Origin: Novosphingobium ovatum
GTDB lineage: Bacteria > Pseudomonadota > Alphaproteobacteria > Sphingomonadales > Sphingomonadaceae
DNA length: 64,000 nucleotides
Assembly: GCF_009909235.1 (NCBI RefSeq)
Contig: NZ_JAAAPO010000008.1
Coordinates: 51,989-115,988 of the forward strand
Direction: 5' to 3'
In this document: in pieces, positions 28,411 through 36,858 of the stretch
Numbering within the stretch: position 1 is the first letter of the stretch
Layout of the letters: every line of letters starts with the position of its first letter
The notes under the pieces: model-generated
Told to the model about the DNA's origin: nothing
Database searches by the model: none
What the model saw: only the letters and a program-made list of their open reading frames with translations
Translations under genes and position numbers: made by a program

Positions 28411-29421
28411 ATGACGCAAAACCGCTATTGGCGGCTGGACGCGCACCCGGTTGGGCGCGATTTTGCCAGCGCGCTCAGCCTCCAGACCGAAACGCTGCCC
28501 CCCCTTGCCGATGGCGAGGTGCGGGTGGCGGTGGATTATCTGTCGATGGATGCCGGCACCCGGATGTGGATGACCGGCCGCACCGATGGCTATCAACCGC
28601 CGCTGCCGCTGGGCGCGCGGATGGTCGGGCTGGTGCTGGGCCGCGTGACCGAAAGCGCCGCCGCAGGGTTCGCTCCCGGCGATCTGGTGCGCGGTTTTGG
28701 CCAATGGGCGGAATATGCCACGATGGTGCCAATGCTGGCGGGGCTGGAGGTGGTGGATGACACCGTCGCCGACATCCGCCAGCATTTCGGCACGCTGGGC
28801 CTGAACGCATGGACCGCGCATATGGGCGTGGTGGGCGTGGCCGATGTGCAACCCGACCAATGGCTGGCGGTGTCGGCTGCGGCCGGCTCCACCGGGCTGA
28901 TGGCCTGCCAGATCGGCAAGGCGCTGGGCGCCAAGGTGATCGGCATCGCCGGCGGCCCCGACAAATGCCGCTACCTGACCGAGGTCGTGGGCTGTGACAT
29001 GGCGATCGACCATCGCTCGGCCGATGTCGCGGGGCAACTGGCGCAGGCAGAGGGCGGCATCAACGCCTATTTCGACAATGTCGGCGGGCCTTTGCTGGAC
29101 GCGGTGCTGCCCAATATGGCGCATTATGGCCGCGTGGCGGTGTGCGGGATGGTGGCCGGCTATGACGGCGACAAGCCCCTGCCTGGCCCTGCCCGCTTTG
29201 ATCAGATCCTGATGCGCCGCCTGCGGATCGAGGGCTTTTTCATCCCCGACGCGCTGGCCCGTGGCGACGCCTTCCCGCAAGTGCTGCGCGATTGGGCGGC
29301 GGACGGGCGGCTGAACATGCCGTTTGATGAAACGGTTGGGCTGGACAATGTGCTGGTCGCCTATGGCCGGATGCTGAACGGCGCGAATATCGGCAAAACC
29401 ATCGTGCGGTTGCACGGCTGA
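28411..29421 (+). CDS. NADP-dependent MDR-family oxidoreductase 2 (CurA-like)
   Basis: 336 aa. YLSMDAGTRMWM in the catalytic part, VSAAAGSTGLMACQIGKALGAKVIGIAGG as cofactor-binding region, and YFDNVGGPLLDAVLPNM. It belongs to the same zinc-free subgroup as the proteins at 15311 and 33832, whose characterised relatives reduce alpha,beta-unsaturated ketones. Operon with the NTF2-like gene upstream and the ThuA-like gene downstream (stop and start overlap, TGATG). Confidence 0.87.
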   Translation: MTQNRYWRLDAHPVGRDFASALSLQTETLPPLADGEVRVAVDYLSMDAGTRMWMTGRTDGYQPPLPLGARMVGLVLGRVTESAAAGFAPGDLVRGFGQWAEYATMVPMLAGLEVVDDTVADIRQHFGTLGLNAWTAHMGVVGVADVQPDQWLAVSAAAGSTGLMACQIGKALGAKVIGIAGGPDKCRYLTEVVGCDMAIDHRSADVAGQLAQAEGGINAYFDNVGGPLLDAVLPNMAHYGRVAVCGMVAGYDGDKPLPGPARFDQILMRRLRIEGFFIPDALARGDAFPQVLRDWAADGRLNMPFDETVGLDNVLVAYGRMLNGANIGKTIVRLHG

Positions 29422-30212
29422 TGCCGATCATCAAACACCGCGCGCCGTTGCAGGCGCTGGTCGCGGTGCGCGGCCATCCGTTTGACCGCACCGCGTTTGA
29501 CGCGATGTTTCAGGCGATGGACGGCATTGCCGCCACCATGGTCGATCAGCCGGCCGCCGCATTGCTGATGAACCCGGATGCCATGGCCGATTTCGATGTG
29601 CTGGTGCTGTATGACATGCCCGGCCTGGATTTCGAGGCGCCCGAGGGCGCGCCCCATTACCGCGAACCGTCCGAGGCGCTGAAGGCCGGATTTCGCGGCC
29701 TGCTGGAGGCGGGCAAGGGCGTGGTCGCGCTGCATCACGCGCTGGCCGGTTGGCCGACATGGGGCGATTATCACGACTGGCTGGGCGGGCAATTCCTCTA
29801 TCGCCCCGGCACGGTGCGCGGGGAACCCCGGCTGGACAGCGGCTATCGCCACGAGGTGACGCATACCGTCACCCCCCTGCCCCACCCCGTGACCGAGGGG
29901 GTCGAGCCCTTTACGCTGACCGACGAACTCTATCTGGCCCAGGTGTTTGCCGAGGATGTGACGCCGCTGCTGGTGTCGGACGCGGCCTTTACCCGCGACC
30001 ATTTCTGGTCGGCGCATCTGGCGGTGCAGGGGCAGATGTTCTGCCATGATGGCTGGGAGCACCCGGCGGGTTCGTCGCTGGTCGGCTGGACCCGTCAGGC
30101 TTTGAACAGCCGGTTGGTCTATTTGCAACCGGGCGATGGGCCATCGGCCTATGAGCATCCGGCCTATCGCCGGCTGGTGGAAAACGCGATCCGCTGGGTC
30201 GCGGCGGACTGA
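29421..30212 (+). CDS. ThuA-like domain protein 1
   Basis: 263 aa. ThuA-like (class I glutamine-amidotransferase fold) features: AALLMNPDAMADFDVLVLYDMPG, LLEAGKGVVALHHALAGWPTW, HPVTEGVEPFTLTDELYLAQVF and HPAYRRLVENAIRWVAA. ThuA proteins were first seen in sugar (trehalose) catabolism; here there are no sugar genes. Overlaps the MDR gene, so coupled to it. A second diverged copy is at 50165. Catalytic role unknown. Confidence 0.8.
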   Translation: MPIIKHRAPLQALVAVRGHPFDRTAFDAMFQAMDGIAATMVDQPAAALLMNPDAMADFDVLVLYDMPGLDFEAPEGAPHYREPSEALKAGFRGLLEAGKGVVALHHALAGWPTWGDYHDWLGGQFLYRPGTVRGEPRLDSGYRHEVTHTVTPLPHPVTEGVEPFTLTDELYLAQVFAEDVTPLLVSDAAFTRDHFWSAHLAVQGQMFCHDGWEHPAGSSLVGWTRQALNSRLVYLQPGDGPSAYEHPAYRRLVENAIRWVAAD

Positions 30213-30237
30213 ACCGGCACGGGTTGCGGGGCACAAT

Positions 30238-30272
30238 GGGCGGGGTTGGCGTGAGGCTGGCCCCGCCCTTTT
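30238..30272 (+). terminator. Intrinsic terminator after ThuA-like gene 1
   Basis: Perfect 8-bp stem GGGCGGGG / CCCCGCCC with a 15-nt loop, then TTTT. Confidence 0.75.
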
Positions 30273-30299
30273 GCTGTGCCGGCGTTATGGGCATTTGGA

Positions 30300-30331
30300 G
30301 CGTTTTCCGATCAATCCGGAGCGGAAAACGC
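30300..30331. repeat. Palindromic element, 10-bp perfect arms
   Basis: GCGTTTTCCG (30300-30309) and CGGAAAACGC (30322-30331), 12-nt spacer. A related, weaker pair TTTCCG / CGGAAA follows at about 30362-30389, leading into repeat copy 2. Resembles intergenic palindromic repeats common in alphaproteobacteria. Confidence 0.65.
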
Positions 30332-30385
30332 GACAAGCCCGCGCCGCGCGTGAGTGTTGCTTTTCCGCTCGCGTCAGCGTGAACG

Positions 30386-30432
30386 GAAACGCGCTCTAAA
30401 CGCGTTGATAATGCTATCACTGACAACAAAAA
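30386..30432 (-). repeat. Terminator-tail repeat, copy 2
   Basis: Reading on minus, the core TTGTTGTCAGTGATAGC (30428-30412) follows the T-run of the terminator at 30433-30468 and is followed by ATTATCAACGCGTTTAGAG and CGCGTTTCC. Copy 3 aligns along the full length. Confidence 0.8.
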
Positions 30433-30468
30433 TGGGCCGCGCCCGGCCTTCCCCACCCGACGCGGCCC
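30427..30468 (-). terminator. Intrinsic terminator of the SDR gene (minus)
   Basis: Stem GGGCCGCG / CGCGGCCC, 19-nt loop, then ATTTTTG on the minus strand, 53 bp after the SDR stop. Confidence 0.75.
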
Positions 30469-30520
30469 TTTGCCCATGCCCCCGCGGCGGAGGCAGGCGG
30501 GCAGTTGTGTCCGGCCCCTA

Positions 30521-31300
30521 TCAGCGGGCCGTCATACCCCCGTCCACGGTGAACTCGGCGCCGGTGATATAGCGCGCCTCGTCCGAAGCCAGGAACAGGT
30601 TCATATTGGCGATATCCTCGGGCGCGCCCATATAACCCATGGGAATCAAGGCCATGGTCGCGTCATAATTGGCCGCGTTGTCCTTGAGCGCGACGTCCTG
30701 GATATTGGTGGCAATCATGCCGGGGTGGACGCTGTTCGAACGGATGCCATCGGTGGCCCCTTCCATCGCGACCACCTTGGAAAACAGGCGCACGCCGCCC
30801 TTGGACGCGGCATAGGCCGAGCAGCCCGGAACCCCGATCAACCCCGCCACAGACGAGATATGGATGATCGAACCACCCCGCGCCTTGCCATCGTCACCCT
30901 TGCGGCGCATGATTTCAACGGCCCGCTTGGTGCCCATGAAGACGCTGTTAAGATTGACATTATTCTGATGCAGCCAGGCATCCAGCGAGGTGTCGTCCAG
31001 CATGGAAAGCACCGCGATGCCCGCATTGTTGACCAGCACGTCCAGACGCCCATGACGCGCGTCGATCGCGCCCATCACCGTGTCCCAATCTGCCTCTGAC
31101 GTGACGTCATGCGACAGCGCGGCGGCCTGACCACCGGCGGCGATGATATCGGCCGCCACCTTTTCCGCGCCCGCCAGATCACGGTCGGTGACATAGACGA
31201 AAGCGCCTTCCTGCGCGAAACGGATCGCCGTGCTGCTGCCCAAACCCGGCACCGAAGCGCCGCCCGTCACCAGTGCAATCTTACCCGCAAGCCGTCCCAT
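30521..31300 (-). CDS. SDR-family oxidoreductase with atypical glycine motif
   Basis: 259 aa. Short-chain dehydrogenase/reductase: catalytic YAASKGGVRL (Tyr, Lys), NNAGIAVLS and C-terminal GAEFTVDGGMTAR. The cofactor loop reads TGGASVPGLGSS, two residues longer than TGxxxGxG. Cytoplasmic NAD(P)-dependent alcohol/ketone oxidoreductase; substrate unknown. It lies 82 nt downstream of the TonB receptor gene, with a weak terminator between. Confidence 0.88.
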   Translation of the reverse strand: MGRLAGKIALVTGGASVPGLGSSTAIRFAQEGAFVYVTDRDLAGAEKVAADIIAAGGQAAALSHDVTSEADWDTVMGAIDARHGRLDVLVNNAGIAVLSMLDDTSLDAWLHQNNVNLNSVFMGTKRAVEIMRRKGDDGKARGGSIIHISSVAGLIGVPGCSAYAASKGGVRLFSKVVAMEGATDGIRSNSVHPGMIATNIQDVALKDNAANYDATMALIPMGYMGAPEDIANMNLFLASDEARYITGAEFTVDGGMTAR

Positions 31301-31333
31301 CTATGTACCCTTTCCCAGTTGTAAAAACGCACA

Positions 31334-31363
31334 AGGCCGGAGCAGGTTTTCCCACTCCGGCCA
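31334..31363 (-). terminator. Possible terminator after the TonB receptor gene (minus)
   Basis: Stem GGCCGGAG / CTCCGGCC; on minus it is followed by TTGTGCGTTTTT, an imperfect T-tract. May allow read-through into the SDR gene. Confidence 0.55.
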
Positions 31364-31382
31364 AGCACTTAGACTATATGGA

Positions 31383-33677
31383 TCAGAACTTCACGCCCAG
31401 CGTCGCGCCATAAGTGCGCGGCTCCAGACCCATGCCGAACGACCACAGGCCCGCCACGGTGAACGCGTGGGTGGTGGTGCGCACATCGGCCAGATTGCGG
31501 CCAAACACGCGGACATAGGCGTCCACATCGCTCAGCTTGAAATTGACCGTCGCGCTCAGGTCGATCAGGTCCTGCGTCACGGTGCGCACGCGCGCATCGT
31601 TGCCGTTCACGGTCGCGCCGGTGATCAGCGTGCCGGTGGTGCTCAGGCTCGAGGCCCCGACCGAGATCTGCTCGTCATACGGGCTGATGTGGCGCCAGCC
31701 AAAGTTGGTCACAACCTTGCCGAACGAGGTCGGCAGGGTGTGCTCGAGGTTCACCGAACCCGAGAACTTGGGCGCGTAGATCAGGTTGTTGTTCGAATAG
31801 TTGTACGGCACGATCCCGCTGGCCGGGCAGGTCAGACCCACCACGGTCGGGCAGGCGTTGCCCACCACAAACCCGCGGAAATGCGAGTCCATGATCGAGG
31901 CGGTCGCCGTCAGCTTGAGGTTGTCGGTGATCCGCAGCGTGGCATCCATTTCCACACCCTTGATCGACGCGCCACCCACGTTGCTGGTGATCGTCTGGTT
32001 GCCGGTCGGGCCGCCAGGGATCGTCGTGTTCTGCTGCATGTTCTTGTAATCCGACACAAAGCCGGCAATGTTGAACTGCAACTTACGGTCAAACAGGTTC
32101 AGCTTGGCACCGATTTCGAACGCATCGACGGTTTCAGGCTGGAACGGGGTGCTGGCCGTGGCGGCGGTGGCCGCACGCGGGCTGAAGCCGCCCGAACGAT
32201 AACCGCGCGAGAACGAGGCGTAGAGCATCGTGTTGTTGTCCGGGCGCCAGTCCAGACCCACCTTGGGGGTGAACTTGCTAAAGCCGGCGTTGCCCGAACC
32301 GACCTGACCGCTGGTGTCAAAGCTGTTGGTCAGCTCCTTGTTGTCGTGGCTCCAACGGCCGCCGAACGACAGGCGGAAGCCCGGCATGAAGGCCCAGTTG
32401 AAGTCGCCGAACAGCGCGTAGCTTTCCGTGCGGCCATAGACGTTCTGCGCGTTGGTGTCGAAGGTGCAGGGCGCGACCGAAGGCGCGAAACCGAACACGC
32501 GCGAGCACTGGCGCAGGTTGTAGTTCGAGGTGAAGAAGAACGTACCCACGACGTAGTCGAAGTTGCTGGTCACCTTGCCGGCCAGACGCAGTTCCTGGCT
32601 GACCTGGGTGTAGCGCTGACGACGGTCAACATAATACAGGTCGGTCGACGAACCGTCGAAGTCCTGCGTCTGGGCTTCCTTCTGGTGGCGCCAGCCGGTG
32701 ATCGAGGTCAGCTTGAGATCGCTGGCCAGACCAAAGTTCATTTCCAGCGTGGCGGCAGGCGCGTGATAGTTCGACGTCGCGGGCAGACCAAACGTGGTGT
32801 ACACGTCCGTGGTCGAGTTGCGGCCGCATTCGCGCGACGCGATGAAGGCGCAGAACACTTCGCTGCTGTTGGTCAGGTTCGACACCACCGGGTCAAAGCT
32901 CTGCACCGACTGTTCCAGCGTCAGCTGGGCGTCGAACATGCTGCCTTCGGGCTTCCACAGCACCGACACGCCATAGTTGTCGCCCTTGCTCCAACCGGCA
33001 TTCGTGTTGCGGGTGGCGTTGTGGTAATAGCCATCCGACTGCGCGTGATAGTACCACAGCTTGGCGCCGATGGTGCTGCCGTTGCCGACATTGACCAGCG
33101 CCTTGCCCGACCAGGTGTTCCACTGGCCATAGGTGAATTCCATCTTGGCGCCATTGCGCATCGTCGGCTTGGAGCGACGGATGTTGACCACGCCACCGAT
33201 GGTGTTCGCGCCAAACAGCGTGCCCTGCGGACCGCGCAACACTTCGATCTGCTCGACGTCAAAGGCGTCCTGCAGCTGGCCGGTGTTGGTGCCGATGGTG
33301 ATGCCGTCCACCACGACGCCCACGGTCGGGGTCTGGCTCTTTTCGATGTCGGCATAGGTCAGGCCGCGGATCGACAGGTTGGCGGCCTGTGCGCCCGAAT
33401 TCTGCTGCGTGATCAACAGGCCCGGCGCGGCGCCCTGCAGGTCACCGATGTTGGCGGCGGCGCGGCTTTCCAGCATGGCGGTGCTGACGGCCGAGATCGC
33501 GACAGGGGTCGATTGCAGCGTTTCGGAACGGCGACGCGCGGTCACGATGATCGCACCCGTTTCCGCCGGAGCATCGGCGGCAGGGGCGGCATCGGCAGCA
33601 TAGGCCGGAACAGCAAAAGTCAGACAGGTGCCAGCCAAGAGCGCGGCCATCGCGCCCTGGGTAAATTCACGTTTCAT
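31383..33677 (-). CDS. TonB-dependent outer-membrane receptor
   Basis: 764 aa from the ATG at 33677, which has GGGAGGA 8 nt upstream; upstream in-frame starts have no site and would bury the signal peptide. Signal peptide about residues 1-29 (MAALLAGTCLTFAVPAYAA). TonB-box-like ETGAIIVTARRR, plug domain (TPVAISAVSTAMLES, VEVLRGPQGTLFGANTIGGVVNI-type motif), then a 22-strand barrel ending in GATLGVKF with terminal Phe. It imports large or scarce substrates with TonB energy. Sphingomonads use many for aromatic and terpenoid compounds. The catabolic genes around suggest uptake of the cluster's substrate. Confidence 0.94.
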   Translation of the reverse strand: MKREFTQGAMAALLAGTCLTFAVPAYAADAAPAADAPAETGAIIVTARRRSETLQSTPVAISAVSTAMLESRAAANIGDLQGAAPGLLITQQNSGAQAANLSIRGLTYADIEKSQTPTVGVVVDGITIGTNTGQLQDAFDVEQIEVLRGPQGTLFGANTIGGVVNIRRSKPTMRNGAKMEFTYGQWNTWSGKALVNVGNGSTIGAKLWYYHAQSDGYYHNATRNTNAGWSKGDNYGVSVLWKPEGSMFDAQLTLEQSVQSFDPVVSNLTNSSEVFCAFIASRECGRNSTTDVYTTFGLPATSNYHAPAATLEMNFGLASDLKLTSITGWRHQKEAQTQDFDGSSTDLYYVDRRQRYTQVSQELRLAGKVTSNFDYVVGTFFFTSNYNLRQCSRVFGFAPSVAPCTFDTNAQNVYGRTESYALFGDFNWAFMPGFRLSFGGRWSHDNKELTNSFDTSGQVGSGNAGFSKFTPKVGLDWRPDNNTMLYASFSRGYRSGGFSPRAATAATASTPFQPETVDAFEIGAKLNLFDRKLQFNIAGFVSDYKNMQQNTTIPGGPTGNQTITSNVGGASIKGVEMDATLRITDNLKLTATASIMDSHFRGFVVGNACPTVVGLTCPASGIVPYNYSNNNLIYAPKFSGSVNLEHTLPTSFGKVVTNFGWRHISPYDEQISVGASSLSTTGTLITGATVNGNDARVRTVTQDLIDLSATVNFKLSDVDAYVRVFGRNLADVRTTTHAFTVAGLWSFGMGLEPRTYGATLGVKF

Positions 33678-33757
33678 TGTAGTCATCCTCCCGATTAACT
33701 CAGGTATAGAAGGGTCATTCCCTTTCTTGCCTGCATACCTAAGCGTGGGATACGCGC

Positions 33758-33786
33758 CGCACCTACTGCGATAAATCATAGGTGCG
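33758..33786. promoter_or_regulatory. Candidate operator in divergent TonB receptor / MDR promoter
   Basis: Perfect 8-bp inverted repeat CGCACCTA ... TAGGTGCG, 13-bp spacer, 46 bp upstream of the MDR start and 81 bp upstream of the receptor start. A second weaker pair, AGGTAT (33702-33707) and ATACCT (33735-33740), lies beside it. Placement fits a regulator that controls both transcripts. Confidence 0.5.
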
Positions 33787-33831
33787 ACCAATCCGGATTG
33801 AGCCACATTGCCGGCAAAGGGAGATGACTGG

Positions 33832-34851
33832 ATGTCTGACATTGTAAACCGACGTTTTTTGCTGGTTCGGCGGCCGGCGGGCACGCCTGTGGAACAGGAT
33901 TTTCAACTGGTGGAAACACCAGTCCCCGCCGCCCCCGAAGGTGGCATGGTCGTACGCAACCACTTCATTTCATTGGATCCGGCACAGCGTGGCTGGATGG
34001 ATGACGCGCCCAGCTATATGCCGCCGATCGCGTTGGGCGATGCGGTGCGGGCGACAACGGTGGGTGTCGTGCACGAATCGCGCAACCCCGATTTTGCCGC
34101 CGGCGACTGGGTTTTGGGCCTGAACGCGATCGAGGATTTCTCGGTAGTGTTGCCCGGAGGCTTCACTTCGGCGATCGATATTTCCGTTGTGGACAGCCCG
34201 TCCAGGTATTTGTCCGCAGTCGGCGCGGTGGGCCTGACCGCCTATTTCGGCCTGCTGGAGGTTGGTCAGCCGCAGGCGGGCGAAACGGTGCTGGTCACAG
34301 GGGCTGCGGGCGCGGTCGGATCGATGGTCGGCCAGATCGCCAAGATCAAGGGCGCGCGTGTCATCGGCATTGCCGGGGGCGCCGACAAATGCCGCCGTCT
34401 GGTGCAGGATTACGGCTTTGACGTGGCCATTGATTACAAGGGCAAGACCGAGAGCGAGCTGTCGGCCGAAATCGCCGCCGCCGCGCCCGATGGTGTCCAT
34501 GTGGTGTTTGAAAATGTCGGCGGCACGGTGATGGAGGCGGTGGCCCACAATCTGGCCCAGCGCGCCCGCGTCGTACTGTGCGGGCTGATCAGCGAATATA
34601 ACGCCGGTGAGCGCGTGGGCCTGCGCAACCTGTGGCAGATCATCGTCAAGCAGGCGACGATCCACGGCTTCCTGATCGCCGGCTATGTCAACCGCTTTGC
34701 CGAAGGTGGCGCGCAGGTGGCCCAGTGGATCGGCGAGGGCAAGTTGCGCGTCGATGAGGATATCCAGCAAGGGATCGACAATGCCTTTCCGGCGTTCATG
34801 CGGCTGTTTTCGGGCGCGAACACCGGCAAGCTGGTGTTGCAGATCGCATGA
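33832..34851 (+). CDS. NADP-dependent MDR-family oxidoreductase 3 (CurA-like)
   Basis: 339 aa from the ATG at 33832, AAGGGAGA 8 nt upstream. ISLDPAQRGWMDDAPSYMPPIALG matches the 15311 protein; cofactor motif VTGAAGAVGSMVGQIAK; VFENVGGTVMEAV. Predicted NADPH-dependent enone reductase or related activity. Divergent from the TonB receptor and coupled (ATGA overlap) to the SDR gene downstream. Confidence 0.88.
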   Translation: MSDIVNRRFLLVRRPAGTPVEQDFQLVETPVPAAPEGGMVVRNHFISLDPAQRGWMDDAPSYMPPIALGDAVRATTVGVVHESRNPDFAAGDWVLGLNAIEDFSVVLPGGFTSAIDISVVDSPSRYLSAVGAVGLTAYFGLLEVGQPQAGETVLVTGAAGAVGSMVGQIAKIKGARVIGIAGGADKCRRLVQDYGFDVAIDYKGKTESELSAEIAAAAPDGVHVVFENVGGTVMEAVAHNLAQRARVVLCGLISEYNAGERVGLRNLWQIIVKQATIHGFLIAGYVNRFAEGGAQVAQWIGEGKLRVDEDIQQGIDNAFPAFMRLFSGANTGKLVLQIA

Positions 34852-35576
34852 GCGGGGACAACGCAACGGGCCGCCTGAATGGTTTGGTCGGGATCGTCAC
34901 GGGCGCGGGGTCGGGCATTGGTGCGGCCACCGCGGCCCGCCTGCGCGCCGATGGGGCACAGATCCTGACGGCCGATCTGAAGGGCGATGTGGATGTGGCC
35001 ATCGACGTCACCGCGCCCGGCGCCAATGACGATCTGGTCGCGGCGGCGGTCGCGCGGTTCGGGCGGCTGGATCTGATCGTGCCTTGCGCCGGGATCAGCG
35101 CCTTTGCCCCGCTGGAGGGCCATGACGACGCCTATTTCGACCGCGTTCTGGCGGTCAATGTCGGCGCGGTGTTCCGTCTGGTGCGCGCGGCGGTGCCGCA
35201 TTTGAAGGCTTCGGGGCGCGGGCGGGTGGTGACCATCGGCTCGACCACCTCGTCTTTTGGCGACGAGGGCCTGTGCGCCTATGCCGCGTCCAAGCACGCG
35301 GTGCTGGGCCTGACCAAATCGGTCGCGGCGGAACTGGGGCCGTTTGGCATCACCGTCAATTGCGTCCAACCCGGCGCGATCGACACCCCCATGACCGCCC
35401 CCGCCTTTACCCAGATGCCGCATTACAAAACGTTCTGGGAAAACAAGGCCCCGCTGCGCCGCCTGGGCCAGCCGCAGGACATTGCCGATGTGGTGGCGTT
35501 CCTGTGCAGCGATGACGCGCGCTTTGTCAGCGGGCACGGGCTGTGGGTGGATGGCGGGGCGATGGTGCGGCACTGA
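34848..35576 (+). CDS. SDR-family oxidoreductase
   Basis: 242 aa classical SDR: VTGAGSGIGAATAARL, CAGISAFAPL, catalytic Ser region IGSTTSSFG and YAASKHAVLGLTKS, C-terminal GHGLWVDGGAMVRH. NAD(P)-dependent oxidation or reduction of a hydroxyl/keto group; substrate unknown. Translationally coupled to the MDR gene. Confidence 0.9.
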   Translation: MSGDNATGRLNGLVGIVTGAGSGIGAATAARLRADGAQILTADLKGDVDVAIDVTAPGANDDLVAAAVARFGRLDLIVPCAGISAFAPLEGHDDAYFDRVLAVNVGAVFRLVRAAVPHLKASGRGRVVTIGSTTSSFGDEGLCAYAASKHAVLGLTKSVAAELGPFGITVNCVQPGAIDTPMTAPAFTQMPHYKTFWENKAPLRRLGQPQDIADVVAFLCSDDARFVSGHGLWVDGGAMVRH

Positions 35577-35607
35577 CCGCCGCCAAACACCATTGGCCAC
35601 ACCAATC

Positions 35608-35642
35608 GGGCCGGGGAAGGCATCGCCCTCCCCGGCCCTTTT
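35608..35642 (+). terminator. Intrinsic terminator between convergent SDR and Rieske genes
   Basis: Perfect stem GGGCCGGGGA / TCCCCGGCCC, 11-nt loop, TTTT. Confidence 0.8.
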
Positions 35643-35662
35643 GTCATCAGCCAGCCGCCGGA

Positions 35663-36847
35663 TCAGCCCTTCATCACAGGCTTGGGCGTGGTGCCGCTGG
35701 TGTCCAGATAATAGGCCAGCCATTTGTGGAAGAACTGGTTGCCCGGCTCGTTCCGGCCAAAGGTCTGGTACTGCATCGCGCGCGCTTCCAACCCGGCCTG
35801 CACCTTGTAGCCCAGACCATAGTCCTCCTCCTCGACCACGTCGAAGAAGAAGTCGCACATCTGGTCCAGCTTGGCCAAACCTTCCTCGCTGTCGGGCTTT
35901 TGCGGGAAGACATAGTTCATCACGGTGGTGTTCTCGTTCGCCTTGGGTCCGGGGAACAGCTGTGCCAGCTGGCCCATTTCCGGGGCGAGGAAGAAGCTCA
36001 TGTTCGGGAACAACATGCGGATGAAGTCATAGCCGTGGTTTTCCTGAAGGCCCCATTCCTCACGCGGCAGATCATGCAGGCGCGTGATCGAGTTCTGCGG
36101 ATAGCCCACGCGGATATGCGGGCCAAACCCTTCAAACGTGGCGCGGTTCGACGGGCTGCGGGTGGCGACCGTGTTGGTGTGCGCGGCCTGGAAGTGATAG
36201 CCCTCCAGATAGCCGTCATAGGCCACCTTCCAGTTGGCGCCCTTCATCTCGCGGCTCTTGTGGTAATACCACGTGTCCAGCTTCAGCGCGGCAAAGTCCT
36301 CATACATGCCGTCCAGCCATTCGACCGCGTTGATCGCCAGCCCCGGCGTCAGGCTGACAAAGATCAGCCCCACCGCCTCGTCACAGGGCAGTTCGGTCAT
36401 GTGCAGCGTCGAGCGGTCCACATCGCCAAAGGTGCTGGCCTCGGCGATGCCCATCAACTGGCCCTCGTTCGAATAGGTCCAGCCGTGGTAGGGGCAGGCA
36501 AAGGCCTTGCAATTGCCCTTGCCCTCAGGCGTCAGCAACATCGCGCGGTGCTTGCACACGTTCAGGAACGCGCGCGCCTTGCCGTCCTTGCCGCGGGTGA
36601 TGATCACCGGCTGGCCCAGAACCTTCATCGCCTTGTAGTCGTTGACGTTCGGGATCTCGATCGTCATCGCCAGCATCAAGGGCAGGCGCTTGAAGATGCG
36701 GTCCATCTCCTCCTGCCAGCGGCCCTCGTCCAGATAGTCCTTGACCGGGACCTGCATCGTGCCGCTGGCCATGTCGGTGGTCTTGTTCTCGACATAGTAG
36801 AGCATCTTTTCGGCGACCGCCGCATATTTTTCATAGAGTTCGGTCAT
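35663..36847 (-). CDS. Rieske non-heme iron oxygenase alpha subunit A1
   Basis: 394 aa from the ATG at 36847, which has GAGGGA upstream; a GTG at 36862 that overlaps the upstream stop is the alternative. Rieske cluster: C98-x-H100 and C118-x2-H121 (NVCKHRAML, ACPYHGWTY; the usual Arg-Gly after the His is Arg-Ala). Mononuclear iron site: LEGYHFQAAH, i.e. E215, H218, H223, with Glu where naphthalene dioxygenase has the bridging Asp. It hydroxylates or demethylates an unknown substrate with O2 and needs external electrons. Paralogue of the protein at 42715. Forms a pair with the alpha subunit gene directly upstream. Confidence 0.92.
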   Translation of the reverse strand: MTELYEKYAAVAEKMLYYVENKTTDMASGTMQVPVKDYLDEGRWQEEMDRIFKRLPLMLAMTIEIPNVNDYKAMKVLGQPVIITRGKDGKARAFLNVCKHRAMLLTPEGKGNCKAFACPYHGWTYSNEGQLMGIAEASTFGDVDRSTLHMTELPCDEAVGLIFVSLTPGLAINAVEWLDGMYEDFAALKLDTWYYHKSREMKGANWKVAYDGYLEGYHFQAAHTNTVATRSPSNRATFEGFGPHIRVGYPQNSITRLHDLPREEWGLQENHGYDFIRMLFPNMSFFLAPEMGQLAQLFPGPKANENTTVMNYVFPQKPDSEEGLAKLDQMCDFFFDVVEEEDYGLGYKVQAGLEARAMQYQTFGRNEPGNQFFHKWLAYYLDTSGTTPKPVMKG

Positions 36848-36858
36848 CTCGGCATCCC

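Larger units (their letters stand above)
30213..30520. other. Intergenic region with terminators and repeat element
   Basis: 308 bases between convergent genes. It holds a plus-strand terminator (30238-30272), a palindromic element (30300-30331), terminator-tail repeat copy 2 (30386-30432) and a minus-strand terminator (30433-30468). No gene seen. Confidence 0.7.

Noticed and set aside
31230..33698. 822-codon open frame on plus strand
   Set aside because: It is exactly antisense to the TonB receptor gene, which has signal peptide, plug and barrel motifs. The antisense translation is His/Arg/Gln-rich with no domain.
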